This document shows positions 22,522-29,994 of a DNA stretch of 32,223 bases, piece by piece (the stretch's first letter is position 1; every line of letters begins with the position of its first letter). The position numbers and the translations under genes were made by a program. The notes below the pieces were generated by a model. The model saw nothing but the letters and a program-made list of their open reading frames with translations, was not told the origin of the DNA and ran no database searches. The stretch covers positions 1 to 32,223 of the forward strand of contig VGYW01000036.1 in NCBI GenBank assembly GCA_016872875.1, in the 5' to 3' direction. The DNA is from Planctomycetota bacterium (GTDB lineage: Bacteria > Planctomycetota > PUPC01 > DSUN01).

Positions 22522-24756
22522 TCAGCGTCGCTCCTCGATGTCGTCGGCTGCGGGGGAGCGGATGGGAATGGAGACGGTGAAGGTGGAGCCCTTGCCGAGC
22601 TGGCTCTCGACCTTGATGGTTCCGCCGTGGCGCTGCATGATGCTGTAGCTGAGGGCGAGGCCGAGGCCGGTGCCCTTCTGGCCCGCCTTGGTGGTGTAGA
22701 AGGGCTCGAAGATGTGGCTCATCTGCTCGGGGCGCATGCCCTCGCCGGTGTCGGCTATCGCCACGTCTATCGCGCCGTCGGCGCGCCAGCCGCGGATGCT
22801 GAGCTTCCCCTGCCCGTGCATCGCGTCGAAGGCGTTCACCATCAGGTTGGTGAACACCTGCTGGAGCTGGTGCTCGATGATGAGGGTGCTGGGGAGGCCG
22901 GGCTCGAACTCCACGGCGATGTCGAGCCTCCTGGCCCGGCGGTCGTAGCGCAGGAGGTTCACGGTGTCGCGCACGATGCGCTCCACCGAGCCGAGGGTCC
23001 ACTCCTCCTTGGTCGCGGGGCGGCCGAAGTCCACGATCTCGCGGACGGTTCGCGCGATGCGCTCGATGCAGGTCTGCATGAGGGCGACGTTCTCCTTGGC
23101 ATGGTCGTCGAGCGGGGCGGAGCGGAGGAGCTGGACGAGGGAGAAGAGGGAAGCCATGGGATTGCTGATCTCGTGGGCGATGCCTGCGGCCATCTGGCCG
23201 ATGGTGGCCATGCGCTCGCGCTCGATGGCCTGGTAGCGGACGTGGCGCAGCTCCTCGGCCTTGCGGGCCAGGAGGCACATCATGTTGTTGAAGCCCTCGG
23301 CCAGCTCCGTGAGGCGGTCGGGACAGCTCTTGCGGTAGACCACGCACTCGCGGCACTTGAGGACCTTTTCGGCGAACGAGGTGGCCCGCTCGCGGTCGCA
23401 GTAGGTGCCCTCCACCTGCCAGCAGCGGACGCCCTCGCGTCCGTGGACCGGGCACCAGGAGTGCTTGCAGTCGCGCTCCCGCCAGCAGGTCACGAGGTGG
23501 GGGTTGTCGTAGTAGGTGCCGAGCACCTGCTCGCGGGCCGCGGTGTCAATGAGCTCGGAGACCTTCTTCGTGGCGGCCGCCATCTCGCGCTCCGAGGCCT
23601 CCACCTGGTCGAGGGTGTGGCGGAGGCGGCACTGGGACTCTTCGATCTGGCGGGTGCGGTGGCGCACCCTGTGGTCGAGCACGCGGTTGATGCGTGAGAG
23701 CAAGACGATGGCGGAGCCTGCGGCGGCGAGGAGGACGAGGATGACGACGGCGAGCTCGGTTTGGTGGGCGCGTCGAGCCGAGCGGAGGAGCGCCAGGGCG
23801 TCGGCCTTGGGCGCCCACACGCCGATGGACCAGGGCTTGTCGGCCACACGGATGGGCGCGAAGCCCACCAGCTTCCGCTCCGTCGCGTCGGGCAGGTAGC
23901 GCTTCGTCGCCGCGTCGAGGCGGTGGTAGACGAACTCGCCGGTGCCGCTCTCGCCGGCCTGCATCCGCCGCGCCAGGGCCACGAGCTCGGGGAAGGCGTC
24001 GCCGTCCTTCACGATGTTCCGCCCCACGCTCGTGGGGTCCACGCACCAGAGGATGCTGGCCGCGTCGTCGAGCAGGAAGGCGTGGCCGCCGGCGGACATC
24101 GTGGCGGAGGCCACGAACTCGTTGGCCAGGTAGTCGAGGTTGGCCACGCAGGCCACGATGCCGACGAAGGCGGCCGGGGGCTCGCCCGAGCCTTCGACCA
24201 TGTTTCCGGTGAACATGGGCACGCCGACGAAGAGGCCCTTGCGCCCGCTGCCGGCGCGCTCCATGACCACGAACTCGACCACGCGGCTGTCGGTCGAGCG
24301 CGCCGCCTTGGCGTCCAGGTAGTAACGCCGCGAGGAGAAGTCGGCGCCCTCGATTGCTGTGTCGGTGGCGCTGTAGCGCAGCTTGCCGCTCGCGTCGAAC
24401 ACCCCGACGTCCCACACGCCCAGGGGGCTGAGCTCGGCGGACTTGAGCTTGAGGTCGCGGCGGGTCGCCGCCTCGTCGAGGGCCTGGATCGCCGGGTCGA
24501 GTGCAAGTGGCCGCAGGGACTTCGTGAGGGTGTTGAAGTAGAACTCGATGCCGCGCGCGGCCTCCTGTGCGAGCACGCGCTGGCGCACGGCGAACTCGGC
24601 CACGGTGGCGGCCTCCGTCGCATTGTAGGCCCGGCTCGACAGGTAGATGTAGCCCGCCCCGAGCGCCAGGGCGGCTGCGCCGACGAACCACACGGCTCGA
24701 AACCTGGGATGCCTTCCTGTTCCTGGCTCTGTTGTGTCCATGTCGGTTTCCGTCAT
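22522..24756 (-). CDS. Membrane histidine kinase with Cache-like sensor and Cys-rich linker
   Basis: A 744-residue sensor. TM1 is about residues 22-41, a Cache-like extracytoplasmic sensor spans about 45-335 (RRYYLD, FVGIVACVANLDYL, PWSIGVWAP), and TM2 is about 343-362. A coiled-coil follows, then a cysteine-rich module near 420-480 (CWRERDCKHSWCPVHG, RCW, TYCD, CRECVVYRKSC) resembling the two-CW type domain seen in other signalling proteins; it may bind metal or sense redox state. The kinase core has H528 in IAHEISNPM, an N box (FTNLMVNAFDA), DTGEGM and GTGLGLALS. The ATG overlaps the hemA stop (ATGA), so it is translationally coupled to heme synthesis. The regulator follows directly. The signal is unknown. 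Confidence 0.93.
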   Translation of the reverse strand: MTETDMDTTEPGTGRHPRFRAVWFVGAAALALGAGYIYLSSRAYNATEAATVAEFAVRQRVLAQEAARGIEFYFNTLTKSLRPLALDPAIQALDEAATRRDLKLKSAELSPLGVWDVGVFDASGKLRYSATDTAIEGADFSSRRYYLDAKAARSTDSRVVEFVVMERAGSGRKGLFVGVPMFTGNMVEGSGEPPAAFVGIVACVANLDYLANEFVASATMSAGGHAFLLDDAASILWCVDPTSVGRNIVKDGDAFPELVALARRMQAGESGTGEFVYHRLDAATKRYLPDATERKLVGFAPIRVADKPWSIGVWAPKADALALLRSARRAHQTELAVVILVLLAAAGSAIVLLSRINRVLDHRVRHRTRQIEESQCRLRHTLDQVEASEREMAAATKKVSELIDTAAREQVLGTYYDNPHLVTCWRERDCKHSWCPVHGREGVRCWQVEGTYCDRERATSFAEKVLKCRECVVYRKSCPDRLTELAEGFNNMMCLLARKAEELRHVRYQAIERERMATIGQMAAGIAHEISNPMASLFSLVQLLRSAPLDDHAKENVALMQTCIERIARTVREIVDFGRPATKEEWTLGSVERIVRDTVNLLRYDRRARRLDIAVEFEPGLPSTLIIEHQLQQVFTNLMVNAFDAMHGQGKLSIRGWRADGAIDVAIADTGEGMRPEQMSHIFEPFYTTKAGQKGTGLGLALSYSIMQRHGGTIKVESQLGKGSTFTVSIPIRSPAADDIEERR

Positions 24757-26054
24757 CTCTCAGCGGGCCGCCGCGGGGGCGGCTCGGGCGCGCCTCTGCG
24801 GAGCCCGAAGAGGCGTAGTGCGGCGCCCAGGAGGCCGTCTGAGTGCTCGCCGCCGGGCGCCTCGCGGAGGGCGCGGACCGGCTGGTGGAGGAGCTTGTTG
24901 ACGAGGCGGTCGGCCATGCGCTCCACCTCGGCGTGGGCCTCCGCCGGCAGCTCGGGCAGCCGGCGCCGGAGCGCCTCCAGCTCCACCCGCTTCAGCTCGT
25001 GCCACCGCGCCGCGAGCTCGGTGATGGTCGGCGTGACCGCCAGGCGGCCGAGCCAGGCGAGGAACTCGCCGACCTCGGCCTCCACGATGGCCTCGCAACG
25101 CCCGAGCTCCTGCTGCCGCTGGGCGAGCGTCTCCGCCACAACCGCCTCGAGGTCATCTATGTTGTACACGTAGCAGCCGTCGAGGTCGGCCACCGACGGC
25201 TCGACGTCGCGCGGCACCGCGATGTCCACGATGAAGAGCGGCCGGCCGCGCCGCCGCGCCAGGGCCTCCTCCACCCGGGCGCGAGTCAGCACGTAGTGGG
25301 GCGCGTCGGTTGACGAGATAACTATGTCTGCCAGGGCCAGGTGGTCGCCGAGGGCGTCGAAGGGCACGGCCTTGCCGCCCCATGTGGCCGCGAGCTCGGC
25401 GGCACGGGCGAACGTGCGGTTGGCCACGAGCGTGGCCGTCGCCCCCGCGGCTCGCAGGCTGGCCACCACGCTCGCGCCCATCTCGCCCGCGCCGATCACC
25501 AGCACGGTCTTGCCGGCGAGCGACTCGAAGATGCGCTGGGCGAGCTCCACGGCCACGGAGCCCACCGTGGCGCGCCCCGCGCCTATCTCCGTGTCGGTCC
25601 TCACCCGCTTGGCCACGGCGAGTGCCTGCTGAAAGAGCCTGTGGAGCACGTGCCCGGCCGTGCCCGCGCCCGCGGCCGCCTCGTAGGCGGCCCGCACCTG
25701 CCCAGTCACCTGGGCCTCGCCCACCACCATGCTGTCGAGCCCGCAGGCCACCCTGAACAGGTGCCGCGCGGCCTCGCCCCCCTCGTGGGTGAAGAGGTGG
25801 GGGGCGAACGTCTCAGGCCACACGCCGTGGAATGCGGCGAGGAAGCCCGCCACGGCGCCCTGCTCCAGGGCCTCCGCCGAGGCGGCGTAGACCTCCACGC
25901 GGTTGCAGGTGGAGATGATCGCGCCCTCAGCCACGCCCTCGGTCCTGGCGAGCGCCCCCAGCGCCTCGGCCAGCCGCGAGCCGGGGAACGCCAATGCCTC
26001 ACGCACCCCCACGGGCGCCGTCTGGTGGTTCAGGCCAGTGACCTGGATTATCAT
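24753..26054 (-). CDS. hemA: Glutamyl-tRNA reductase (HemA)
   Basis: A 433-residue enzyme that reduces glutamyl-tRNA to glutamate-1-semialdehyde, the first step of tetrapyrrole synthesis. Family motifs are GLNHQTAPV at the start, the catalytic cysteine in STCNRVEVY (near residue 49), GLDSMVVGEAQV, the NADPH site VIGAGEMG, and DIAVPRDVEP followed by YNIDDLE. The ATG at 26054 begins MIIQVTGLNHQ and overlaps the stop of the CcsA/HemX-like gene (ATGA); its own stop overlaps the kinase start. The C-terminal 30 residues are variable. Heme need is high here because of at least 28 heme sites encoded nearby. Confidence 0.97.
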   Translation of the reverse strand: MIIQVTGLNHQTAPVGVREALAFPGSRLAEALGALARTEGVAEGAIISTCNRVEVYAASAEALEQGAVAGFLAAFHGVWPETFAPHLFTHEGGEAARHLFRVACGLDSMVVGEAQVTGQVRAAYEAAAGAGTAGHVLHRLFQQALAVAKRVRTDTEIGAGRATVGSVAVELAQRIFESLAGKTVLVIGAGEMGASVVASLRAAGATATLVANRTFARAAELAATWGGKAVPFDALGDHLALADIVISSTDAPHYVLTRARVEEALARRRGRPLFIVDIAVPRDVEPSVADLDGCYVYNIDDLEAVVAETLAQRQQELGRCEAIVEAEVGEFLAWLGRLAVTPTITELAARWHELKRVELEALRRRLPELPAEAHAEVERMADRLVNKLLHQPVRALREAPGGEHSDGLLGAALRLFGLRRGAPEPPPRRPAER

Positions 26055-26971
26055 GGCCGCGCCTCGGACCATAGAGCCGCGAGCGGCGAGCGCCGAGCGC
26101 CGAGCTTCGGAGCAAGCCCAGCCGAGCTCGCGGCTCGCGGCTCGCCGCTCGAAGCTCGTGGCTCGCTGTAGAGGTGCGCCGTGCCGAAGCTCACGAGCGT
26201 GAGGAGGAAGCCCGCCACGGTCAGCAACGCCCCGCGGCGCCCCTGGAGCCTCAGGAAGAGCCGCAGGTGCAGCACCGCCGTGTAGAAGAGCCACACCACC
26301 ACCCCGCCCAGCACCTTCGGGTCGGCGTACCACGCCTGCCCGAGCGGCGAGGCGCGCTGATAGGCCCACACAAGCCCCACCACGAGCCCCACGGTCACCA
26401 GGGGGTATCCCAGCGACAACGCCGCCCACTCCACCCGCTGAAGCGTCTCCAGCGAGGGCAGGCGGCGCCAGAGCGCCCCGCTCCCCTTCCGCCGCAGCAA
26501 CTGCTCCTGCACCAGGTAGGCGCCCCCCGCGCCCGCGGCCACCGCGAAGCCCGCATAGCCCACGTAGACCGGCACCAGGTGCAACGCCAGCCAGAGCCGC
26601 CCGAACGCCGACGGCTCCCCCGGCGCCCGGCCCGCCAGAGCCCACATCGCGGCCATCCCGGCCGCGAAACAGGGCCAGAAGACCGGGGCGACGGATTGTA
26701 TCTTGTAGGGCTTCGCGCAGACGACGAACGTGAGCGCCGTCAGCCACAGGAAGAGCGCCACGGAGTCCAGCCGCGAACAGGCGGGGATACCGCGGCACTC
26801 GATGGCTCGCTCGGCGAGGAAGGCCAGGTGAAGGCCGAGCGCGCCCGCCTCGAGGAGCCAGCCCCGGGCGCCCGGACGCCTGCGTCCCAGCAACTCGAGC
26901 ACGCCCATCACGCCACGCGCGGCATAGAGCGCGCTCGCCCCCACGAGCAGCAGCATTGCGGGTGCAAACAT
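26051..26971 (-). CDS. CcsA/HemX-like integral membrane protein upstream of hemA
   Basis: A 306-residue protein with about eight membrane helices of the cytochrome c assembly (CcsA) superfamily. The tryptophan motif region reads WYADPKVLGGVVVWLFY rather than the WGWDPKETW of the true CcsA at 18721, as in HemX-type proteins commonly found beside hemA. These are thought to affect HemA level or heme handling, but the exact job is not settled. The ATG at 26971 was chosen because the first helix follows directly; a frame to 27037 adds unlikely residues. The last 40 residues (S/E/P/R/A-rich) are encoded by an inverted heptanucleotide repeat. First gene of the hemA-kinase-regulator unit. Confidence 0.85.
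   Translation of the reverse strand: MFAPAMLLLVGASALYAARGVMGVLELLGRRRPGARGWLLEAGALGLHLAFLAERAIECRGIPACSRLDSVALFLWLTALTFVVCAKPYKIQSVAPVFWPCFAAGMAAMWALAGRAPGEPSAFGRLWLALHLVPVYVGYAGFAVAAGAGGAYLVQEQLLRRKGSGALWRRLPSLETLQRVEWAALSLGYPLVTVGLVVGLVWAYQRASPLGQAWYADPKVLGGVVVWLFYTAVLHLRLFLRLQGRRGALLTVAGFLLTLVSFGTAHLYSEPRASSGEPRAASSAGLAPKLGARRSPLAALWSEARP
26074..26167. repeat. Inverted GAGCCGC/GCGGCTC heptanucleotide arrays in 3' coding end
   Basis: The left array is GAGCCGC, GAGCGGC, GAGCGCC, GAGCGCC, GAGCTTC; the right array is GCGGCTC, GCGGCTC, GCCGCTC, GAAGCTC, GTGGCTC. It encodes the C-terminal tail of the HemX-like protein and ends about 20 nt before the hemA start, so a hairpin here could affect hemA translation. 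Confidence 0.85.
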
Positions 26972-27017
26972 GCCCTGTCCACAATCGGAAATCTGCCGGC
27001 CCCTTGCTTCTCCCCCT

Positions 27018-27047
27018 ATTATCCCCTGCGCCGCCACGTATTGTCAA
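27018..27047 (-). promoter_or_regulatory. Sigma-70-type promoter of the hemX-hemA-kinase-regulator unit
   Basis: On the minus strand TTGACA (27047-27042) and GATAAT (27023-27018) are separated by 18 nt. Transcription would start roughly 40 nt before the ATG at 26971. This suggests housekeeping expression of the regulator. Confidence 0.65.
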
Positions 27048-27080
27048 GACGGGGTTGCCTGCCGAAGTGCCGGCTTGCGC

Positions 27081-27329
27081 ATGCGTGACGGCCTGAAGCG
27101 CAAGGCCCAGCAGTTGGCCGAGCGCGAGGGAGTCTCGCTCAACAACTACATCAACGCGACCGTTGCAGCCTCTGTCGCCCAGGAACAGGCCCTCGCCTTT
27201 CTCGAGGACCGCCTGCGCACCATGGACCTGGAGGCCCTGCACCGTCGTGTCCTGGCCCTCTTGCGGAACACCCGCCCCGGCCGTGAGCCCTCCCCGGCAG
27301 AGCTTGACAAAGCCATCCACGGGCGCTGA
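27081..27329 (+). CDS. Small ribbon-helix-helix-like protein, possibly truncated at the N-terminus
   Basis: An 82-residue ORF. DGLKRKAQQLAEREGVSLNNYINATVA resembles the helix-turn-helix half of CopG/HicB-type antitoxin DNA-binding domains (LAxREGVSLNxxI). The N-terminal beta strand that should precede it is reduced to LRM, upstream of the ATG. Either translation starts at the TTG at 27075 or the 5' end has been lost; no ribosome-binding site is evident. The rest is a charged helical tail. No toxin gene is next to it. It faces away from the hemA unit, whose promoter lies just upstream. It may be a relic of a toxin-antitoxin operon. Confidence 0.5.
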   Translation: MRDGLKRKAQQLAEREGVSLNNYINATVAASVAQEQALAFLEDRLRTMDLEALHRRVLALLRNTRPGREPSPAELDKAIHGR

Positions 27330-27361
27330 GGGCATGTCGCGCGGCCTGCGGCGACCCTACG

Positions 27362-27389
27362 TTCACAGCTCAGCCTTCCAGTGTACAAT
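27362..27389 (+). promoter_or_regulatory. Sigma-70-type promoter for the first DUF2442 gene
   Basis: TTCACA (27362-27367) and TACAAT (27384-27389) are 16 nt apart, each one mismatch from consensus. Located about 36 nt before the ATG at 27425. Confidence 0.5.
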
Positions 27390-27424
27390 GGCGATCAGGC
27401 TACGTCGCGCCGCCGGAGTGAGCC

Positions 27425-27730
27425 ATGATCCTCCACGTCGTCGAAGCCCAATACGACCATGACTACGTCGTCCGCGTCAGGTTCAGCAACGGTGCGGAGG
27501 GCCTGGTGGACCTGGCCGACGGACTCTACGGCGAGATGTTCGCCCCGCTCCGCGACCCCGCCAGGTTCAGGGCCTTCCGCGTTGACCCGGAACTTGAGAC
27601 CATCGTGTGGGACAACGGCGCCGACCTGGCCCCCGAGTTCCTCCACGACCGCCTGCTGGTGCCCGCAGAATCAGCAGGCCCGTCTGCGGAGTCCGATCCT
27701 CCTGTTGACAGGCCAATGAGCCTGGGGTAG
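27425..27730 (+). CDS. DUF2442-like small protein, copy 1
   Basis: A 101-residue protein with the DUF2442 fold pattern: a first strand MILHVVEAQYDHDYVVRVRF, then GAEGLVDLAD, FAPLRDPARFRAFRVD, and ETIVWDNGADLAPEFLHDR. The family is common near toxin-antitoxin and mobile loci and has no firm function. A second copy at 29676 is nearly identical from the GAEGLVDL part to LVPAE, at both protein and DNA level. The last 20 residues differ and hold the promoter of the methyltransferase. No ribosome-binding site is clear. It could be an antitoxin-like or regulatory partner, which is inference. Confidence 0.8.
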   Translation: MILHVVEAQYDHDYVVRVRFSNGAEGLVDLADGLYGEMFAPLRDPARFRAFRVDPELETIVWDNGADLAPEFLHDRLLVPAESAGPSAESDPPVDRPMSLG

Positions 27731-27733
27731 ACT
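27705..27733 (+). promoter_or_regulatory. Sigma-70-type promoter for the methyltransferase gene
   Basis: Perfect TTGACA (27705-27710) and TAGACT (27728-27733) with 17-nt spacing, inside the 3' end of the preceding gene and about 20 nt before the likely transcription start of the methyltransferase message. Confidence 0.55.
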
Positions 27734-27760
27734 TGGCTTGGTTCCGCTACTGGCCCTCTG

Positions 27761-28963
27761 ATGAGCGGGCGTGAGCGTGCGGAGGAGATTGTGGCAGCCA
27801 CCGACAGACCGGCCATCCTGGCCCCATCGGCCACTCAGTTAACCCTCTGGACCGACCACCCGGTGGGCGAGGCCCCCGAGTTCCTTTCCAGGCAGTTGAT
27901 CACCTGCATAGGCAACAAGCGGTCGTTGCCAGGCGCTATCAACGACGTGGTCACCCTGGTGAAGCGGCGGCTTGGCAAGGATCGCCTCCGTGTCCTCGAC
28001 GCATTCTCTGGCTCAGGCGTGGTATCTCGCTACTTCAAGGCCCACGCGACCTACCTTGCCAGCAACGACATCGAGGACTTCGCGGCAGTCGCCGCGCGCT
28101 GCTATCTCCGCAATCGCAGCGATGTGGACATGCAGGCGCTCCGCGAGATCTTCGATGACCTGAACCGGCGAGTTGACAGCGATGGGTTCGCACCAGGCTC
28201 CATTGAGGAGCTGTACGCGCCCCGCGACGACGACCATATCACCAGTCAGGACAGAGCGTTCTACACCCGTCGGAACGCCCGACGCCTTGACAACTACCGG
28301 AGACTCCTGGAGTCCGTGGACCCAGAATTGCGGGACATGGTCCTTGGGCCGCTCCTCAGCGAGGCGTCAGTCCACGCGAACACGGCAGGGGTGTTCAAGG
28401 GTTTCTATAAGGACCGCCAGACCAGGATTGGCCGGTTCGGCGGTAGCAACTCCGATGCGCTCAAGCGGATAAAGGGAGAGATCCGGCTGGAAGTCCCCGT
28501 TCTGAGCCGCTTTGAGTGTGAAGTTGAAGTGTGCCAGCAAGACGCGAATGCTGCCGTGCGCGAGATCCACGACCTTGATCTTGCCTACTTCGACCCCCCG
28601 TACAACCAACATCCCTACGGGTCGAACTACTTCATGCTGAATCTGCTGGTTCATTACAAGAGGCCCACCCACATCAGCCATGTCTCCGGCATCCCGGTGG
28701 ACTGGCGAAGGTCGAACTACAACATCCGTTCGCGCTGCCTGCCAGCCTTGAGGGACCTTCTTCAGGCCGTTGATGCCAAGTTCATCCTGCTATCCTTCAA
28801 TGACGAGGGCTTCATCCGCCCTGATACAATGCGGCAACTGCTGGGGGAGGTCGGCCATGTCCAGGTCATTGAGACCCGCTACAACACGTTCCGGGGAAGC
28901 AGAAACCTTCGGAACCGCAGCACCCACGTCACCGAGCAGCTTCTCCTCGTCGAGCGCCGGTAG
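27761..28963 (+). CDS. Orphan D12-class adenine-specific DNA methyltransferase
   Basis: A 400-residue protein. CIGNKRSLPGAI near residues 50-61 and LDAFSGSGVVSRYFK near 80-94 form the SAM-binding part. The catalytic motif is DPPYNQHPYGSNYFMLN near 280-296. The pattern matches adenine-specific methylases of the COG3392 type (N6-adenine). No restriction endonuclease is next to it, so it is an orphan or solitary methylase, perhaps a remnant of a restriction-modification or phage system. The ATG at 27761 lacks a strong ribosome-binding site; a GTG at 27791 is an alternative. Base composition looks less GC-rich than the electron-transfer genes, which suggests transfer. It is flanked by the two DUF2442 copies. 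Confidence 0.88.
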   Translation: MSGRERAEEIVAATDRPAILAPSATQLTLWTDHPVGEAPEFLSRQLITCIGNKRSLPGAINDVVTLVKRRLGKDRLRVLDAFSGSGVVSRYFKAHATYLASNDIEDFAAVAARCYLRNRSDVDMQALREIFDDLNRRVDSDGFAPGSIEELYAPRDDDHITSQDRAFYTRRNARRLDNYRRLLESVDPELRDMVLGPLLSEASVHANTAGVFKGFYKDRQTRIGRFGGSNSDALKRIKGEIRLEVPVLSRFECEVEVCQQDANAAVREIHDLDLAYFDPPYNQHPYGSNYFMLNLLVHYKRPTHISHVSGIPVDWRRSNYNIRSRCLPALRDLLQAVDAKFILLSFNDEGFIRPDTMRQLLGEVGHVQVIETRYNTFRGSRNLRNRSTHVTEQLLLVERR

Positions 28964-28967
28964 AGCG

Positions 28968-28996
28968 CTGGCACGTCCGCCTGCGTCGTGGTAGAA
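28968..28996 (+). promoter_or_regulatory. Sigma-70-type promoter before the 89-residue protein gene
   Basis: CTGGCA and TAGAAT with 17-nt spacing, directly after the methyltransferase stop. The predicted start is about 30 nt before the ATG at 29035. Confidence 0.45.
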
Positions 28997-29034
28997 TGCC
29001 TTTGGCGTCAGTCAGCCCCACAAGGAGTACGAAC

Positions 29035-29304
29035 ATGTCCACCGCAACAATGGACCACCGGGAGCTTGGCCGCCGAGGCCGTGAATACTACGACCGCTTC
29101 TTGCGCGAGAAGCTCGAACCGCAGCACAAGGGCAAGTTCCTCGCCCTCGAAGTGGAGACGGGCGAGTACGAACTGGGTGATACCACCCTTGAGGCCCTGG
29201 ACCGCGCGGAGGCGAAACACCCCGACAGCGTGTTCTGCATCCTCCGCGTCGGCTACCGAACCGCCGGCCGGATTGGCGTCCAAGCCCGGAGGGGCCGGCC
29301 ATGA
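29035..29304 (+). CDS. Small protein paired with a retropepsin-like protease gene
   Basis: An 89-residue soluble protein (GRRGREYYDRFLREKLEP, GKFLALEVETGEYELG, TLEALDRAEAKHPDSVFCILRVGYRTAGRIG). No named domain is recognised, but similar short proteins sit directly before aspartyl-protease-like genes in other genomes, to my knowledge. AAGGAG lies 7 nt before the ATG, the best ribosome-binding site in this part. Its stop overlaps the next start (ATGA), which indicates coupled synthesis and a likely shared function with the protease-like protein. Confidence 0.75.
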   Translation: MSTATMDHRELGRRGREYYDRFLREKLEPQHKGKFLALEVETGEYELGDTTLEALDRAEAKHPDSVFCILRVGYRTAGRIGVQARRGRP

Positions 29305-29672
29305 TGACGGGAAGGGTGGCGGGGGCAAGGGAGGCGGTTGTTCCGCTACAAGTGCGGGCGCTCGGAGGTCGGCCCGAGTGGGTTCAGGCCGTAGTTGACA
29401 CTGGCTTCACAGAGTTCCTCGCCCTTTCGAGCGACACCATTGAGCGGCTGGGCCTGCCCTTCCGCGGCAACCTGCCCTTGACCCTTGCCGACGGCTCCGA
29501 GGATGACTTCGCCATCTATCGCGCAATCGTGGAGTGGCACGGCTACGCCTGTCCCGTCTCCGTGGCCGCCATCCAGGCCGGCGCCCTCCTTGGCATGGGC
29601 CTCCTTCGCGGAAGCCGACTGACACTCGACATCACCGAAGATGGCCCTGTCCAGATCGAGCCGCTGGAGTAG
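29301..29672 (+). CDS. Retropepsin-like (clan AA) aspartic protease homologue
   Basis: A 123-residue protein with the single-domain retropepsin pattern: VQAVVDTGFTEFLALS near residues 28-43, where D of DTG is the catalytic aspartate (DTGF rather than DTGA/S), and a later ALLGMGLLRGSRLTLDI segment matching the G-hydrophobic-D/G-hydrophobic strand. Such proteins act as dimers if active. It overlaps the 89-residue protein gene by 4 nt and is followed 3 nt later by the second DUF2442 gene, so the three are one unit. Whether it cleaves proteins is unknown. Confidence 0.78.
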   Translation: MMTGRVAGAREAVVPLQVRALGGRPEWVQAVVDTGFTEFLALSSDTIERLGLPFRGNLPLTLADGSEDDFAIYRAIVEWHGYACPVSVAAIQAGALLGMGLLRGSRLTLDITEDGPVQIEPLE

Positions 29673-29675
29673 CCC

Positions 29676-29948
29676 ATGATCCTCCACGTCCTGGAAGCAC
29701 ACTGCGAGCACGACTACACCCTGCGCGTCCGGTTCAACGACGGCGCGGAGGGCCTTGTGGACCTGGCCGACGAGCTCTACGGCGAGATGTTCGCCCCGCT
29801 CCGCGACCCCGACAAGTTCAGGGCCTTCCGCGTTGACCCCGAACTCGAGACCATCGTGTGGGACAACGGCGCCGACCTGGCCCCCGGGTTCCTCCACGGC
29901 CGCCTCCTCGTGCCTGCGGAAGCTGCCGACTCCACAGACGGCGCGTAG
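29676..29948 (+). CDS. DUF2442-like small protein, copy 2
   Basis: A 90-residue protein nearly identical to the copy at 27425 over the central 60 residues (GAEGLVDLAD, GEMFAPLRDP, FRAFRVDPELETIVWDNGADLAP). The DNA match runs from about 29744 to 29921. The N-terminal strand is more diverged (HCEHDYTLRVRF), and the tail after LVPAE is different. It follows the protease-like gene by 3 nt. The two copies are direct repeats flanking about 2 kb, so recombination between them could delete the methyltransferase and the protease pair. Confidence 0.8.
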   Translation: MILHVLEAHCEHDYTLRVRFNDGAEGLVDLADELYGEMFAPLRDPDKFRAFRVDPELETIVWDNGADLAPGFLHGRLLVPAEAADSTDGA

Positions 29949-29994
29949 CCACCCAGTGTCCGGCCCGGTCAGCCCCCCACGGGGGCGACCCAGC

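Noticed and set aside
27761..28963. Restriction-modification system
   Set aside because: Only the methyltransferase is present; no endonuclease-like gene lies within reach.
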